Shown here one piece after another: positions 16,146 through 24,887 of a stretch of DNA of 34,328 nucleotides (position 1 is its first letter; each line of letters opens with the position of its first letter). The stretch lies in assembly GCF_000248055.1 (NCBI RefSeq), contig NZ_BAFC01000056.1:1-34328 (forward strand). Direction: 5' to 3'. The notes beneath the pieces are model-generated. The model was not told the origin of the DNA and searched no databases. It was given only the letters and a program-made list of their open reading frames with translations. The position numbers were made by a program, and so were the translations under genes. The stretch comes from Gordonia sputi NBRC 100414 (GTDB lineage Bacteria > Actinomycetota > Actinomycetes > Mycobacteriales > Mycobacteriaceae).

Positions 16146-16164
16146 GTTTTCACTGAGTGAAAAC
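16146..16164. promoter_or_regulatory. Palindrome upstream of pobA, candidate operator
   Basis: GTTTTCACT, G, AGTGAAAAC is a perfect 9-bp-arm inverted repeat centred at 16155, 58 bp before the pobA start codon. It is AT-rich against a GC-rich background. The position suits an activator or repressor of the pob-pca operon, and the IclR protein encoded at 10979 is the first candidate (inference). Confidence 0.65.
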
Positions 16165-16240
16165 ATGCAGTTAGGAGCACCGGCTATCGGCGTGCGGCCG
16201 CGGGCTTCGGGCGTGTCGCATAGGGCGCGGCGGCGCTGGA

Positions 16241-16510
16241 TCAGTGCTCGCGCAGCATGTCGATCAGTTCGTCCTTGTTCAGGTCCGAATAGTTGTGTAG
16301 TCCGAGTTCCTTTGCCCGCGAGCGCAGTTCGTCGACAGTCCAGTCTTCGTACGATCCGGACTCGCCGCCCTTCTCGCCGATCTTCGAACGGCCCTGCGCG
16401 GCAGCGGCATTGGCGATACGCGCGGACTTCTCCTTCGAGTTGCCCTCGTCGCGAAGCTTCTCGTAGAGCTCGTCGTCTTTGATGGACGGGCCGGGATCGC
16501 GCTCTGGCAT
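16241..16510 (-). CDS. Small Rho_N/SAP-like domain protein (DUF7218-like)
   Basis: 89 aa. The N-terminal half is charged and helical (SIKDDELYEKLRDEGNSKEKSARIANAAA). The C-terminal 35 residues (WTVDELRSRAKELGLHNYSDLNKDELIDMLREH) form a Rho-termination-factor N-terminal/SAP-like helix-extended-loop-helix module, often tied to nucleic acid binding. The ATG at 16510 follows GGAGGCACCC (AGGAGGC-type site). Such small proteins are common in actinobacteria and of unknown role. The divergent neighbour at 16698 carries a similar module at its C-terminus. Confidence 0.75.
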   Translation of the reverse strand: MPERDPGPSIKDDELYEKLRDEGNSKEKSARIANAAAAQGRSKIGEKGGESGSYEDWTVDELRSRAKELGLHNYSDLNKDELIDMLREH

Positions 16511-16697
16511 GGGTGCCTCCTCGTCGGAATGAATCTCGGATTGGGGCGTTTTCCACGCTACGCGCCGAGCGGGTACGCGACGACGTGCTCACGATCGCGA
16601 CACGACAAGGTCGGCGATAATCCGCCTCTAGCAGCGGTGGAGTGCCTACCCTCGGGTACGGGGGTCCTGCAATCTACGGCGACGAAGGGCACAAGGC

Positions 16698-17258
16698 ATG
16701 GGCGAGAAGAAGGCGATCAAACGTCTGCAGAAGCAGATCGGCGAACTCCAACAGAGCCTCGACGATGTGCGGAAGTTGGCAGAAAAGCAGCTCGGCAAAG
16801 CAGCGAGCGAAACCGACGCGCTGCGTCGAGAACTCTTGAAGCGCATCGGAGCGATCTCCGGTGATTCCGACGACAAGAAGGTCGACTCCGCGGCCGAGGA
16901 CTCGACGAAGGCTGTCGCCGCCCCGAAGTCGACGCCGACGGCGCAGGTGCCCAAGCCTGTCGCAGCCAAGCCAGCAACGGCCAAGCCTGCCGAAACGAAG
17001 CCGGCCGCGACCAAGACGGCTCCGGCCAAAACCGCTCCGGTCAAGACGGCTTCAGCCAAAACCGCTTCGGCAAAGCCTGCTGCGGTAAAGACGGTTTCGG
17101 CCAAGCCTGCTGGGGCCACGCCTGCCGCAGCGAAGTCCTCGTCGGCGAAGACTCCGACGGTCAAGGAACTCCGTGAGCAAGCGAAGGCCAAGGGCATCAA
17201 GGGCTATTCCTCGATGACCAAGGCGCAGTTGCAGAACGCGTTGGGTTTGGCAGGTTGA
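16698..17258 (+). CDS. Histone H1-like Lys/Ala/Pro-rich protein with C-terminal Rho_N/SAP-like domain
   Basis: 186 aa. Residues 1-55 are a predicted coiled coil (AIKRLQKQIGELQQSLDDVRKLAEKQLG). Residues 70-150 are low-complexity Lys-Pro-Ala repeats (AKPA, KTAPAKTA units), like the basic tails of H1-like and nucleoid proteins. Residues 153-184 (TVKELREQAKAKGIKGYSSMTKAQLQNALG) are a Rho_N/SAP-like module similar to that of the divergent small protein. This suggests a DNA- or RNA-binding, possibly nucleoid-associated protein; not experimentally known. No signal peptide. Start ATG 16698 has a weak ribosome site. Confidence 0.75.
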   Translation: MGEKKAIKRLQKQIGELQQSLDDVRKLAEKQLGKAASETDALRRELLKRIGAISGDSDDKKVDSAAEDSTKAVAAPKSTPTAQVPKPVAAKPATAKPAETKPAATKTAPAKTAPVKTASAKTASAKPAAVKTVSAKPAGATPAAAKSSSAKTPTVKELREQAKAKGIKGYSSMTKAQLQNALGLAG

Positions 17259-17381
17259 GGCGCCGCGTCTCAACTTGAGATGGCCTTCGCGAACCCGGCC
17301 ATCATCAATGCGGTTCATCGCATACTGAACTGGGGATCCGGGGGACTTGCCGCCACCTGAGCGGCCCGAAGGAGGCCAGAT

Positions 17382-18437
17382 ATGAAAGCGCTCGTCTACC
17401 ACGGTCCGGGAAACAAGGCCTGGGAAGACGTTCCCGATCCGGTCCTGAAGGACCCGACCGACGCGATCGTCCGCGTCGAGACGACGACGATCTGCGGGAC
17501 CGATCTGCACATTCTCTCCGGCGACGTTCCGGCGGTGACCAACGGGCGCGTGCTCGGGCACGAGGGCGTCGGAGTGGTCACCGAGGTGGGGCCGGAATGT
17601 ACCCGCGTCAAAGTAGGTGACCGCGTCATCATTTCGTGCGTCACCAAGTGTGGCTACTGCGAATACTGCAAGCAAGGGATGACGTCGCACTGCCAGACGG
17701 TCGGCGGGATCGGGTGGATTTTCGGCCATCTCATCGACGGCACGCAGGCGGAGTTCGTGCGGGTTCCATTCGCCGACAACGGACTCATCCCGCTACCGGC
17801 GGGCGTCACGGCAGAGCAGGGCGTGATGCTCAGCGACATCCTCCCAACAGGTTTCGAGATCGGCGTGCTCTACGGGGCCGTCAAGCAAGGCGACGTGGTG
17901 GCCGTGATCGGTGCGGGGCCGGTGGGTCTCGCGTCGGTGATGACCGCCCGCTCACGCGGGGCGTCGAAGGTTATCGCGGTGGACGGCAACAAGTTTCGTC
18001 TCGAGCGTTCACTGGACTTTGGTGCGACCGACACCATCGACATTCTCGCGGGAGGCAACGTCGTCGAACAGATCAAGGAACTCAGTCGCGGTGGGCTCGG
18101 TGTTGACGTCGCAATTGAAGCCGTTGGACTCGGGCCCGCGTTCCGCACGTCGCTCGACTGTCTGCGCCCCGGCGGACATCTCGCGAACGTCGGTGTGCAC
18201 GGGAAGCCCGTCGAATTTCCGATCGATCGGGATTGGATCAACAACCTGACGCTGACGACGGGGCTGGTCAACGCGACGACTGCTCCCGAACTGCTCACGG
18301 AGATCGAAGAGGGAAAGATCGCGCCCGAGAAGTTCGTGACGCATCACTTCACCTTCGACGAGTTCGACCGCGCCTACGACACCTTCTCCAACGCTGCCGA
18401 CGAGCACGCACTGAAGGTGATCATCAGCAACGGGTGA
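17382..18437 (+). CDS. Zinc-dependent alcohol dehydrogenase (MDR family)
   Basis: 351 aa, ATG after GAAGGAGG. Medium-chain dehydrogenase that oxidises an alcohol with NAD(P). Catalytic zinc ligands Cys38, His60 and Glu61 (GHEGVG) are present; the structural zinc cysteines are 90, 93, 96 and 104. The Rossmann motif GAGPVG is at 177-182, and the acidic residue after strand two (VIAVDGN) favours NAD+. The layout (TICGTDLHILSGDVP, EFVRVPFAD, LSDILPTGFE) matches the subgroup of secondary-alcohol and formaldehyde-type dehydrogenases. The next gene, a LuxR regulator, starts 11 nt after the stop, so they share a transcript. Substrate unknown. Confidence 0.9.
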   Translation: MKALVYHGPGNKAWEDVPDPVLKDPTDAIVRVETTTICGTDLHILSGDVPAVTNGRVLGHEGVGVVTEVGPECTRVKVGDRVIISCVTKCGYCEYCKQGMTSHCQTVGGIGWIFGHLIDGTQAEFVRVPFADNGLIPLPAGVTAEQGVMLSDILPTGFEIGVLYGAVKQGDVVAVIGAGPVGLASVMTARSRGASKVIAVDGNKFRLERSLDFGATDTIDILAGGNVVEQIKELSRGGLGVDVAIEAVGLGPAFRTSLDCLRPGGHLANVGVHGKPVEFPIDRDWINNLTLTTGLVNATTAPELLTEIEEGKIAPEKFVTHHFTFDEFDRAYDTFSNAADEHALKVIISNG

Positions 18438-18447
18438 CAATGGTGAG

Positions 18448-19743
18448 GTGACGATCGAAGGACTGTCCGAACGCTCGGGCGACGTGACGACCACGCTGTC
18501 GGCAAGCCGGTGGCAACAGTTCGCCGCCGTGGTGGACGGTCCGCTCCCGCAGATCGCCGAACGCTTCTCGAAGTTCCTGGCATCGGCGCATCCGCACGAC
18601 GCGCTGATCATCTATACCCGCGAGTGCACCGGCCGCCCACGCAAGGTGGCCGGTGCCCCGGCGGTCGTCGAGCGTGCGACCATCGCCGAACTCGACGCCA
18701 TCAAGGAGTCGGTTCAGCGAGGGGACACGCTGCGCGGACAGGCGGTAGTCGGCGGAGCGCGTCGAAAAATTCTCGCAGTCCGCGATGCCACCGACACGTT
18801 GCTGGTACTGGTACCCAAGTCGGCCAAGTCGCAGGCCACGAGCATCGATGAACTCCTGACCGCCTGGTTCGCGCTGGTGGCGACATCGATTCGGCAGCAG
18901 GTAGCCCAGGCGAGTCCCGATTATCTGGCCGAGTCGCGGGCGGCGTCGACCGAACGGGCTCGGACGATCACCCAACTGACCGAAACACACGAGGACACGT
19001 TGTCGTCGATCCTCGGGACGCTGCGATCGCGCGACCTCGACGACGCCGTCGCGCGCACGGTCGCGGCGGAGACGGCATCGGCCGCATTGATTGCACTGCG
19101 GTCGGTCGGTGACACCGATCGCGCGCTTGCGACCGAACCGATCGGCGTTGCCTTTCGACGGCTACGGGCCGAACTCGAACCGGTGCTCCGTGACCTCGAC
19201 GCCGCCGTCGAGTATGTGGACCCAGCGGTCGACGCGACGCTGTCGGGCGAGATCGCGCACGCCGCGAGGGCCATTGTGCGCTCGGTCGCCGTGGCCGTCG
19301 CCGCCCAACCGGCCGTCGAACGGCTGCGGGTGGCGTGGGAAATCAGTGGTGACCATCTCGTCGTCGACGTGCGCGATCGGGGTCGGGGCGAACTCGACGG
19401 CGACGCGTTGTCGCGACAACTCGCGGGGCGGCTGCGCGCGGTGGATGGGTCGCTGGACGTCGAGGCGATTGCCGGCTGGGGTAGTCGCGTATGCGCACGA
19501 ATACCCTTGGAAGCAAACGTCTCTCGCCCCGAGAAGGATCTGCTCGCGGCGTTGAATCCGCGTGAACTTGAGGTGCTCGGGCATCTCGCGCTCGGCCGGC
19601 GGAACAAGGCGATCGCGGCGGAACTCGGCGTGAGTGAGAGCACCATCAAGTTCCATGTCGCGGCGATTCTGCAGAAGCTCGGGGTCACCAATCGCGGTGA
19701 GGCAGGGCTGCTCGCCGCAGGCGCCGGGATCACGGCGGGGTGA
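18448..19743 (+). CDS. LuxR-type regulator with ATPase-like module
   Basis: 431 aa from GTG 18448, 11 nt after the dehydrogenase. Residues 20-160 look like a sensor region without a clear GAF signature. Residues 165-260 are helical. Residues 265-355 (AHAARAIVRSVAVAVAAQPAVERLRVAWEISGDHLVVDVRDRGRG, ending GWGSRVCARIPL) resemble a degenerate histidine-kinase-type ATPase fold. Residues 368-425 are a LuxR helix-turn-helix (LNPRELEVLGHLALGRRNKAIAAELGVSESTIKFHVAAILQKLGV). This order joins a kinase-like module and a DNA-binding domain in one chain. It probably controls the upstream dehydrogenase (inference). The TGA stop is the GTGATC of a palindromic repeat. Confidence 0.82.
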   Translation: MTIEGLSERSGDVTTTLSASRWQQFAAVVDGPLPQIAERFSKFLASAHPHDALIIYTRECTGRPRKVAGAPAVVERATIAELDAIKESVQRGDTLRGQAVVGGARRKILAVRDATDTLLVLVPKSAKSQATSIDELLTAWFALVATSIRQQVAQASPDYLAESRAASTERARTITQLTETHEDTLSSILGTLRSRDLDDAVARTVAAETASAALIALRSVGDTDRALATEPIGVAFRRLRAELEPVLRDLDAAVEYVDPAVDATLSGEIAHAARAIVRSVAVAVAAQPAVERLRVAWEISGDHLVVDVRDRGRGELDGDALSRQLAGRLRAVDGSLDVEAIAGWGSRVCARIPLEANVSRPEKDLLAALNPRELEVLGHLALGRRNKAIAAELGVSESTIKFHVAAILQKLGVTNRGEAGLLAAGAGITAG

Positions 19744-19858
19744 TCTCGACAAGCTCGATCAGCGGGTAGGGCTCGATCAGCGGGTAGGGCTCGATCAGCG
19801 GGTAGGGCTCGATCAGCGACGGGGCGCTCGATCGGCGGTAAGGGCTCGATCTGCGTGG
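19741..19858. repeat. Palindromic repeat cluster (GATC type)
   Basis: One full core (GATCTCGACAAGCTCGATC at 19742-19760) is followed by tandem half units of about 18 bp (GGCTCGATCAGCGGGTAG), three nearly identical and two degenerate. It fills the gap between convergent genes and provides the stop codon of the LuxR gene. Confidence 0.9.
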
Positions 19859-19868
19859 AGAGGGTAGA

Positions 19869-21674
19869 TCAGATCCCGGTGATTCCATAGGTGTGGATCT
19901 TGCGGTAGATCGAACTGCGCGACATGCCCAACTGCTCTGCCGCACGAGCGCGGTTACCCGCGCACTCTCCCAGTATGCGAATGATGGCGTCACGCTCGGT
20001 GATCTCCAACGTGGTGAGCACCCGGTGAGCAGTGGTGCGGCAGAATCCCGGGAGGTCTGCGGCTTGTATCTCGCCGACTGGCCGCTGACGCAATGCGGAG
20101 CGCAGCGCCGCGTGTAGTTGGGTGAGGTTGTTCGGCCACGAGTAGGCGGAGATGATGCGCATGGCCTGCGGACTGATACGTGTATGGCGTCGCGGTGCGA
20201 GCATCGTCAGCACTCGTTCAACCAACGGGACCAGGTCTGGGCCCCGAAGTCGAAGTGGCGGAAGCGTGACGGACTCGTCGAATCGTCTGAGCAGACCACC
20301 GTAGTTTGTGTGGGCACCGCTCCGCGCCGGAGAAGCGGTGGCGGCGAGAACATATCCGGCCGCCAGCGCGTCGTCGACGAATCTGGCCACATGTGTTGGC
20401 GTGTGCTCGCCGAGTCGGTCTATGTGTCGTAGAACGACCAGGCCTCGTTCGTCGGTGATGCGCGGCAGCCGCGTCGCCGCGAGGCACTCCGGGGCGTCCG
20501 CCATGTCCAGGACCACGATCGGTGCGGCACCGTGTGCCAAGCGAAATGCGTCAGTCAGTACCGACAGACGGCCGGTACCCGGCTCCCCGAAAGCGACGAC
20601 ATTCTGGTTGTCGTTACACGAGCGCACGACGTCGTGATAGGCAGAAATCCATGCGGGACTGCGCATTCCGTGAGTCTCGGGCGCGAGTAGGGCCCCATTA
20701 CGATCACGAGCGACACCTCTCCCTTCTCCTTGCGTGTCGGTGGCGTCCGCCGGTACGTGCTCGCGTCGCTCCTCGTCGACGACCAGTACAACTCCGACCA
20801 CATCCCCGCTGCTGGTGATGTGCTTGGCGCGTAGTCGGAGCTGGCGCCCACCCTCTAGGGTGACGGTGTGTAAAGCGTTGTCGTGCTTGGTCATCAGGTA
20901 CTCCGCGTACTGACCGATGGTCGACTGCTCTTCTGGGGTCAACAGTGAGCGGGCAGCCTCATTCATCATGACGGTCTCGCCGAGCGCGATCACCGCTCGG
21001 CTGGGTCGGGCGGCCGCGCGTAGGTACGTCTCGAACAATGCACGCGTGTCCTGACTTCGGTCGAGCAGCAGATTGCGACTGATGTCGGTTGCGGCCGACC
21101 GTACCAATGCGTCGACCAAGCTGTTCCAGCTTTCGGCCAACATGCTCGCGTCGAGCACACCGACAACCCGCCCGCTCAGGGGATTGAGGATCGGCGCTCC
21201 GGTACACGCGAACTGGATCAATGACTGATTGAAGTGTTCGGAACCGACGACACTGACGGGTGCGCCGACCTCGAACACCGTGCCGACTCCGTTGGTTCCC
21301 ACACTGCTCTCTTCGAACGAGAATCCGCGGTCGAAGTCGACCCGATCGAGAACTCGCCCGACTGCCGTTGAGCAATCGCGGCGGTCGATTATCCGGGCGC
21401 GGGCGTCGGTGAGCGCGATTGTCACAGGGACGTCGGACATATCGCCGGTGAGGCGTTCGAGCACCGGGCGCGCGCAGCGGACCAGACGGGAATCGAAGTC
21501 GATGTCGTCGTGGTACGCGACCTGATACCGGTCGGCGTCGAGTCCGGCGGACGCGCTCCTCGACCAGGATGCGGCGACTACGTCGCCGACGCCTGCTGCG
21601 CCCTGCGGTCCGTACTCCAAGAAGTCGGCGCGAGCAGCAGCAATACGCAGTTGTTCATCCCGCGTGTCGCGCAC
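19869..21674 (-). CDS. AcoR/MimR-type regulator: GAF, degenerate AAA+, Fis HTH
   Basis: 601 aa from GTG 21674, preceded by AAGGAG; the frame is open to 21815 but that part covers the promoter region. Residues 55-195 form a GAF sensor (SFEESSVGTNGVGTVFEVGAPVSVVGSEHF). Residues 350-530 keep the outline of an enhancer-binding-protein ATPase, with a changed Walker A (GEPGTGRLS) and the PPLRLR segment, but I find no GAFTGA loop for sigma-54 contact. Residues 558-601 are a Fis-type helix-turn-helix (AAEQLGMSRSSIYRKIHTYGI). Related actinobacterial regulators activate alcohol and ketone oxidation genes. It is divergent from the BVMO-esterase pair and is the likely activator (inference). Confidence 0.87.
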   Translation of the reverse strand: MRDTRDEQLRIAAARADFLEYGPQGAAGVGDVVAASWSRSASAGLDADRYQVAYHDDIDFDSRLVRCARPVLERLTGDMSDVPVTIALTDARARIIDRRDCSTAVGRVLDRVDFDRGFSFEESSVGTNGVGTVFEVGAPVSVVGSEHFNQSLIQFACTGAPILNPLSGRVVGVLDASMLAESWNSLVDALVRSAATDISRNLLLDRSQDTRALFETYLRAAARPSRAVIALGETVMMNEAARSLLTPEEQSTIGQYAEYLMTKHDNALHTVTLEGGRQLRLRAKHITSSGDVVGVVLVVDEERREHVPADATDTQGEGRGVARDRNGALLAPETHGMRSPAWISAYHDVVRSCNDNQNVVAFGEPGTGRLSVLTDAFRLAHGAAPIVVLDMADAPECLAATRLPRITDERGLVVLRHIDRLGEHTPTHVARFVDDALAAGYVLAATASPARSGAHTNYGGLLRRFDESVTLPPLRLRGPDLVPLVERVLTMLAPRRHTRISPQAMRIISAYSWPNNLTQLHAALRSALRQRPVGEIQAADLPGFCRTTAHRVLTTLEITERDAIIRILGECAGNRARAAEQLGMSRSSIYRKIHTYGITGI

Positions 21675-21780
21675 GTGCTGCTCCTTCCTGTAATGGCGTC
21701 CCCGCCGCTGTGACTCACAACACAGTCGATTATCCATCCGTCGATAGTCAAACGACCACCACCCGTCGGTCAGGTCCGGC

Positions 21781-21814
21781 GTCCCAATTTGGGACACATC
21801 AAGTCTGTGGGACA
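21781..21814. promoter_or_regulatory. Candidate operator/promoter elements of the BVMO-esterase operon
   Basis: GTCCCAATTTGGGAC at 21781-21795 is a perfect palindrome with 7-bp arms. A further TGGGACA half-site at 21808-21814 repeats the one at 21790-21796 with 18-bp spacing. These lie 50-85 bp upstream of the BVMO start and about 107-140 bp from the regulator start, a plausible binding region for the divergent regulator. Confidence 0.55.
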
Positions 21815-21865
21815 AGCCAAAAATTCATCCCTACGTGACCACAATCACAACAACGGAGGAAGACG

Positions 21866-23467
21866 ATGTCAGACAGAACCATCGATGCGCTCGTGATCGG
21901 AGCCGGCGTGGCCGGGCTCTACCAGCTCCATCAGCTGCGAGAACAAGGCCTCGACGTCCGTGCGTACGACTCCGCGTCCGGCGTCGGCGGTACCTGGTAC
22001 TGGAACCGGTACCCGGGTGCGAAGTTCGATTCAGAGGCCTACATCTATCAGTATTTGTTCGACGAGGACCTCTACAAGGGCTGGAGCTGGAGCAGCCGAT
22101 TCCCGGGGCAGGCCGAGATCGAGCAGTGGCTCAACTACGTCGCCGACAGTCTCGACCTCCGTCGTGACATCTCGTTCGATACGACAATCGTCAGTGCCGT
22201 CTTCGACGAGAACACCAACCGTTGGACGGTCACCACCGACTCCGGGGAGACGATCGACACTCGATATCTGGTTGCTTGCACCGGGATGTTGTCGGCGCCC
22301 ATGTCGGACCTGTTTCCCGGCCAAAGCGAGTTCGCGGGGGAGATCCTGCACACCGCGCGGTGGCCGCGTGACGGCGTTGACCTCGAAGGCAAGCGCGTCG
22401 GGGTGATCGGCAACGGTGCGACCGGCATTCAAGTGATCCAGACCATTGCCGACCGGGTCGGTCAGCTCAAGGTCTTCATTCGGACACCGCAGTACGCCTT
22501 GCCGATGAAGAACCCGAGCTATGGGTCCGACGACGTCGCCGCATACAAGGCGCGCTTCGAGGAGCTACGCGAAAACCTGCCCACCACGTTCACCGGCTTC
22601 GAGTACGACTTCACCGATGCGTGGGCCGACCTCACGCCTGAGCAGCGTCGAGCTCGGCTCGAAGAGGACTACGACAACGGGTCGCTGAAACTGTGGTTGG
22701 CGTCATTCGCCGAGATCTTTTCCGACGAAGAGGTCAGCGAGGAGGTGTCGGAGTTCGTTCGGGAGAAGATGCGCGCGCGGTTGCAAGACCAGGAACTGTG
22801 CGAGCTGCTGATCCCCTCCGACTACGGCTTCGGTACCCACCGAGTGCCGCTGGAGACCGACTACCTCGAGGTCTACCACCGTGACAATGTGCAGGCCGTG
22901 CCGGTGAAGAACAATCCGATCACGCGAATCGTCCCCGAGGGCATCGTGCTCGAGGACGGAACGTTGCACGAACTCGACGTGATCATCATGGCCACCGGCT
23001 TCGACGCGGGGACCGGTGCGCTGACGCGGATCGACATCCGAGGTCGCGACGGACGTTCTCTCAAAGAGGACTGGGGCCGCGACATCCGCACGACGATGGG
23101 CCTGATGGTGCACGGCTATCCGAATCTGCTGACAACCGGTGCGCCACTCGCGCCGTCTGCTGCGTTGTGCAACATGACCACCTGTCTTCAGCAGCAGACC
23201 GAATGGATCAGCGACGCGATTCGGCACCTGAATGCGAACGGCAAGACCGTCATCGAACCCACCGAGGAAGGCCAGGACGCGTGGGTCGCTCACCACGACG
23301 AACTCGCCGACGCGAACCTGATCTCGAAAACGAACTCCTGGTACGTCGGTTCGAATGTTCCGGGTAAGCCGCGGCGTGTGCTCTCGTACGTCGGAGGTGT
23401 CGGGGCCTACCGGACGGCGACTCTGGAGGCGGCCGCCGCAGGGTACAAGGGTTTTGCGATCTCGTGA
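21866..23467 (+). CDS. Baeyer-Villiger monooxygenase (cyclohexanone/acetone monooxygenase type)
   Basis: 533 aa; ATG after GGAGGAAG. It converts ketones to esters or lactones with FAD and NADPH. Motifs: FAD site GAGVAG (12-17), [15 protein letters not shown] (41-55), BVMO fingerprint [12 protein letters not shown] (156-167), NADPH site GNGATG (182-187) and a C-terminal [16 protein letters not shown] segment typical of the cyclohexanone/cyclopentanone/acetone monooxygenase group. It belongs to a different subgroup from the EthA-like enzyme at 2812. The following gene is an esterase, as in the acetone monooxygenase-esterase pair of propane-using Gordonia, so a ketone degradation step is likely; the substrate is not determined. 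Confidence 0.93.
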   Translation: MSDRTIDALVIGAGVAGLYQLHQLREQGLDVRAYDSASGVGGTWYWNRYPGAKFDSEAYIYQYLFDEDLYKGWSWSSRFPGQAEIEQWLNYVADSLDLRRDISFDTTIVSAVFDENTNRWTVTTDSGETIDTRYLVACTGMLSAPMSDLFPGQSEFAGEILHTARWPRDGVDLEGKRVGVIGNGATGIQVIQTIADRVGQLKVFIRTPQYALPMKNPSYGSDDVAAYKARFEELRENLPTTFTGFEYDFTDAWADLTPEQRRARLEEDYDNGSLKLWLASFAEIFSDEEVSEEVSEFVREKMRARLQDQELCELLIPSDYGFGTHRVPLETDYLEVYHRDNVQAVPVKNNPITRIVPEGIVLEDGTLHELDVIIMATGFDAGTGALTRIDIRGRDGRSLKEDWGRDIRTTMGLMVHGYPNLLTTGAPLAPSAALCNMTTCLQQQTEWISDAIRHLNANGKTVIEPTEEGQDAWVAHHDELADANLISKTNSWYVGSNVPGKPRRVLSYVGGVGAYRTATLEAAAAGYKGFAIS

Positions 23468-23513
23468 CGAAAGTTATTGCCAAACAATTAGATTCACCGG
23501 AAGGACAGATGAG

Positions 23514-24719
23514 ATGACTAGTTCGGTTACGGGCGTCGATCGTGGAGTGCTCCAACGCTCGGAAGATGCCGTGTTGCAGTCCGCGGTCGATGCCGAGATG
23601 CCGGTGGCAGGCGTCGTCGCGATGGTGACGGATCGCACGGGCAACGTCTACGAAGGAGCGGCGGGCACTCGTCGGTTCGGCGGCAAGGACGCGATCACCA
23701 CTGACGACGCCTTCGCGCTCTTCTCCACCACCAAGGCGATTACCGCGACCGCCGCACTACAACTCGTGGAAGAGGGCGCACTCGACCTCGACAGTCCCGC
23801 TTCACGCTACGTGCCCGAGATCGGCGAGCTACAGGTGATCGAGGGTTTCGACGGCGGAGGTGATCCGATCCTCCGGGCACCGAAGTCGATTCCGACAACG
23901 CGTCAACTGCTCACGCACACCGGGGGTTTCGGGTATGACTTCTTCGACGAGGTCTACTCGAGGTTGGCCGATGAGAAAGGGCAGCCGAGTGTCATCACCG
24001 CGACCAAGGCTGCACTCACGACGCCGTTGCTGTTCGATCCGGGAGATCGTTGGCAGTATGGCACGAACATCGACTGGGTGGGGCAGGTCGTCGAGAGGTT
24101 GCGGGGTAAGCGACTCGGGGAAGTGTTCGACGAGCGGATCTTCCAACCGCTGGGCATCGAGAACATGAGTTTCGTTCTGCGCGATGACTTCCGGCCACGA
24201 CTCGCCGAGATGCATGCACGCAACGCAGACGGGACGCTGACCCCGATGGACTTCGAACTGCCGTCGCCTCCGGAAGTCGACTTCGGTGGGCACGGTCTCT
24301 ACGGCACCGTCGGCGACTACATGAAGTTCATCCGGATGTGGCTGAACGACGGAGCGGGCGATCATGGCCGTGTACTCAATCGGGAAACGGTCGAGATGGC
24401 AGTGCGGAACCATCTCGGTGACCTACCGGTAACCATGTTGCCTGGTGTGATTCCCTCGTTGTCCAACGATGCGGAATTCTTTCCGGGGCAATCGAAGTCG
24501 TGGTCGTTACCCTTCATGATCAACAACGAGGAGGCGCCGACAGGCCGCCCTGCGGGGGCACTCGGCTGGGCCGGACTGGCGAATCTGTTCTACTGGATCG
24601 ATCGGAAGAACGGATACGGCGGATACTGGGCGACCCAGATTCTGCCGTTCGGTGATCCGACATCGTTCACGAAGTACATGGACTTCGAATCCGTGGTCTA
24701 TCGCGCACTCGATCGCTAG
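23514..24719 (+). CDS. Family VIII (beta-lactamase-like) serine esterase
   Basis: 401 aa from ATG 23514, with GGAAGGA 8 bp upstream; an earlier frame opening at 23355 lies inside the BVMO gene. The nucleophile motif S71-T-T-K74 ([15 protein letters not shown]) and Tyr182 in WQYGTN fit the serine beta-lactamase/class C-like esterases. [12 protein letters not shown] and the late [11 protein letters not shown] segment are also family features. No signal peptide, so it is cytoplasmic and probably hydrolyses the ester or lactone made by the upstream BVMO, 46 nt away. The operon ends at the long hairpin 24734-24810. Confidence 0.88.
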   Translation: MTSSVTGVDRGVLQRSEDAVLQSAVDAEMPVAGVVAMVTDRTGNVYEGAAGTRRFGGKDAITTDDAFALFSTTKAITATAALQLVEEGALDLDSPASRYVPEIGELQVIEGFDGGGDPILRAPKSIPTTRQLLTHTGGFGYDFFDEVYSRLADEKGQPSVITATKAALTTPLLFDPGDRWQYGTNIDWVGQVVERLRGKRLGEVFDERIFQPLGIENMSFVLRDDFRPRLAEMHARNADGTLTPMDFELPSPPEVDFGGHGLYGTVGDYMKFIRMWLNDGAGDHGRVLNRETVEMAVRNHLGDLPVTMLPGVIPSLSNDAEFFPGQSKSWSLPFMINNEEAPTGRPAGALGWAGLANLFYWIDRKNGYGGYWATQILPFGDPTSFTKYMDFESVVYRALDR

Positions 24720-24733
24720 TCCGAGAGCCGATA

Positions 24734-24810
24734 CGTACACAACTCGTACCTGAGCGCGAGGCCGAGGCGACTATTGTCGCCGCCTCGCGCTCAGGTCGCA
24801 GTTGTGTACG
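24734..24810. terminator. Long hairpin after the BVMO-esterase operon
   Basis: The left arm has blocks CGTACACAACT, CCTGAGCGCGAGG and GGCGA; the right arm has TCGCC, CCTCGCGCTCAGG and AGTTGTGTACG, with loop CTATTG. That gives 29 paired bases interrupted by two small internal loops. It starts 15 bp after the esterase stop and ends 9 bp before the insertion element. No T tract. It may be a terminator or a separate palindromic element. Confidence 0.7.
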
Positions 24811-24887
24811 GGCTTGGCGTGTCCCCCGTGAACCGATCCGGGTTGTCTTAGAGTCCTGATTGCCCTGATGAGGGCTGAGAAGGGACG

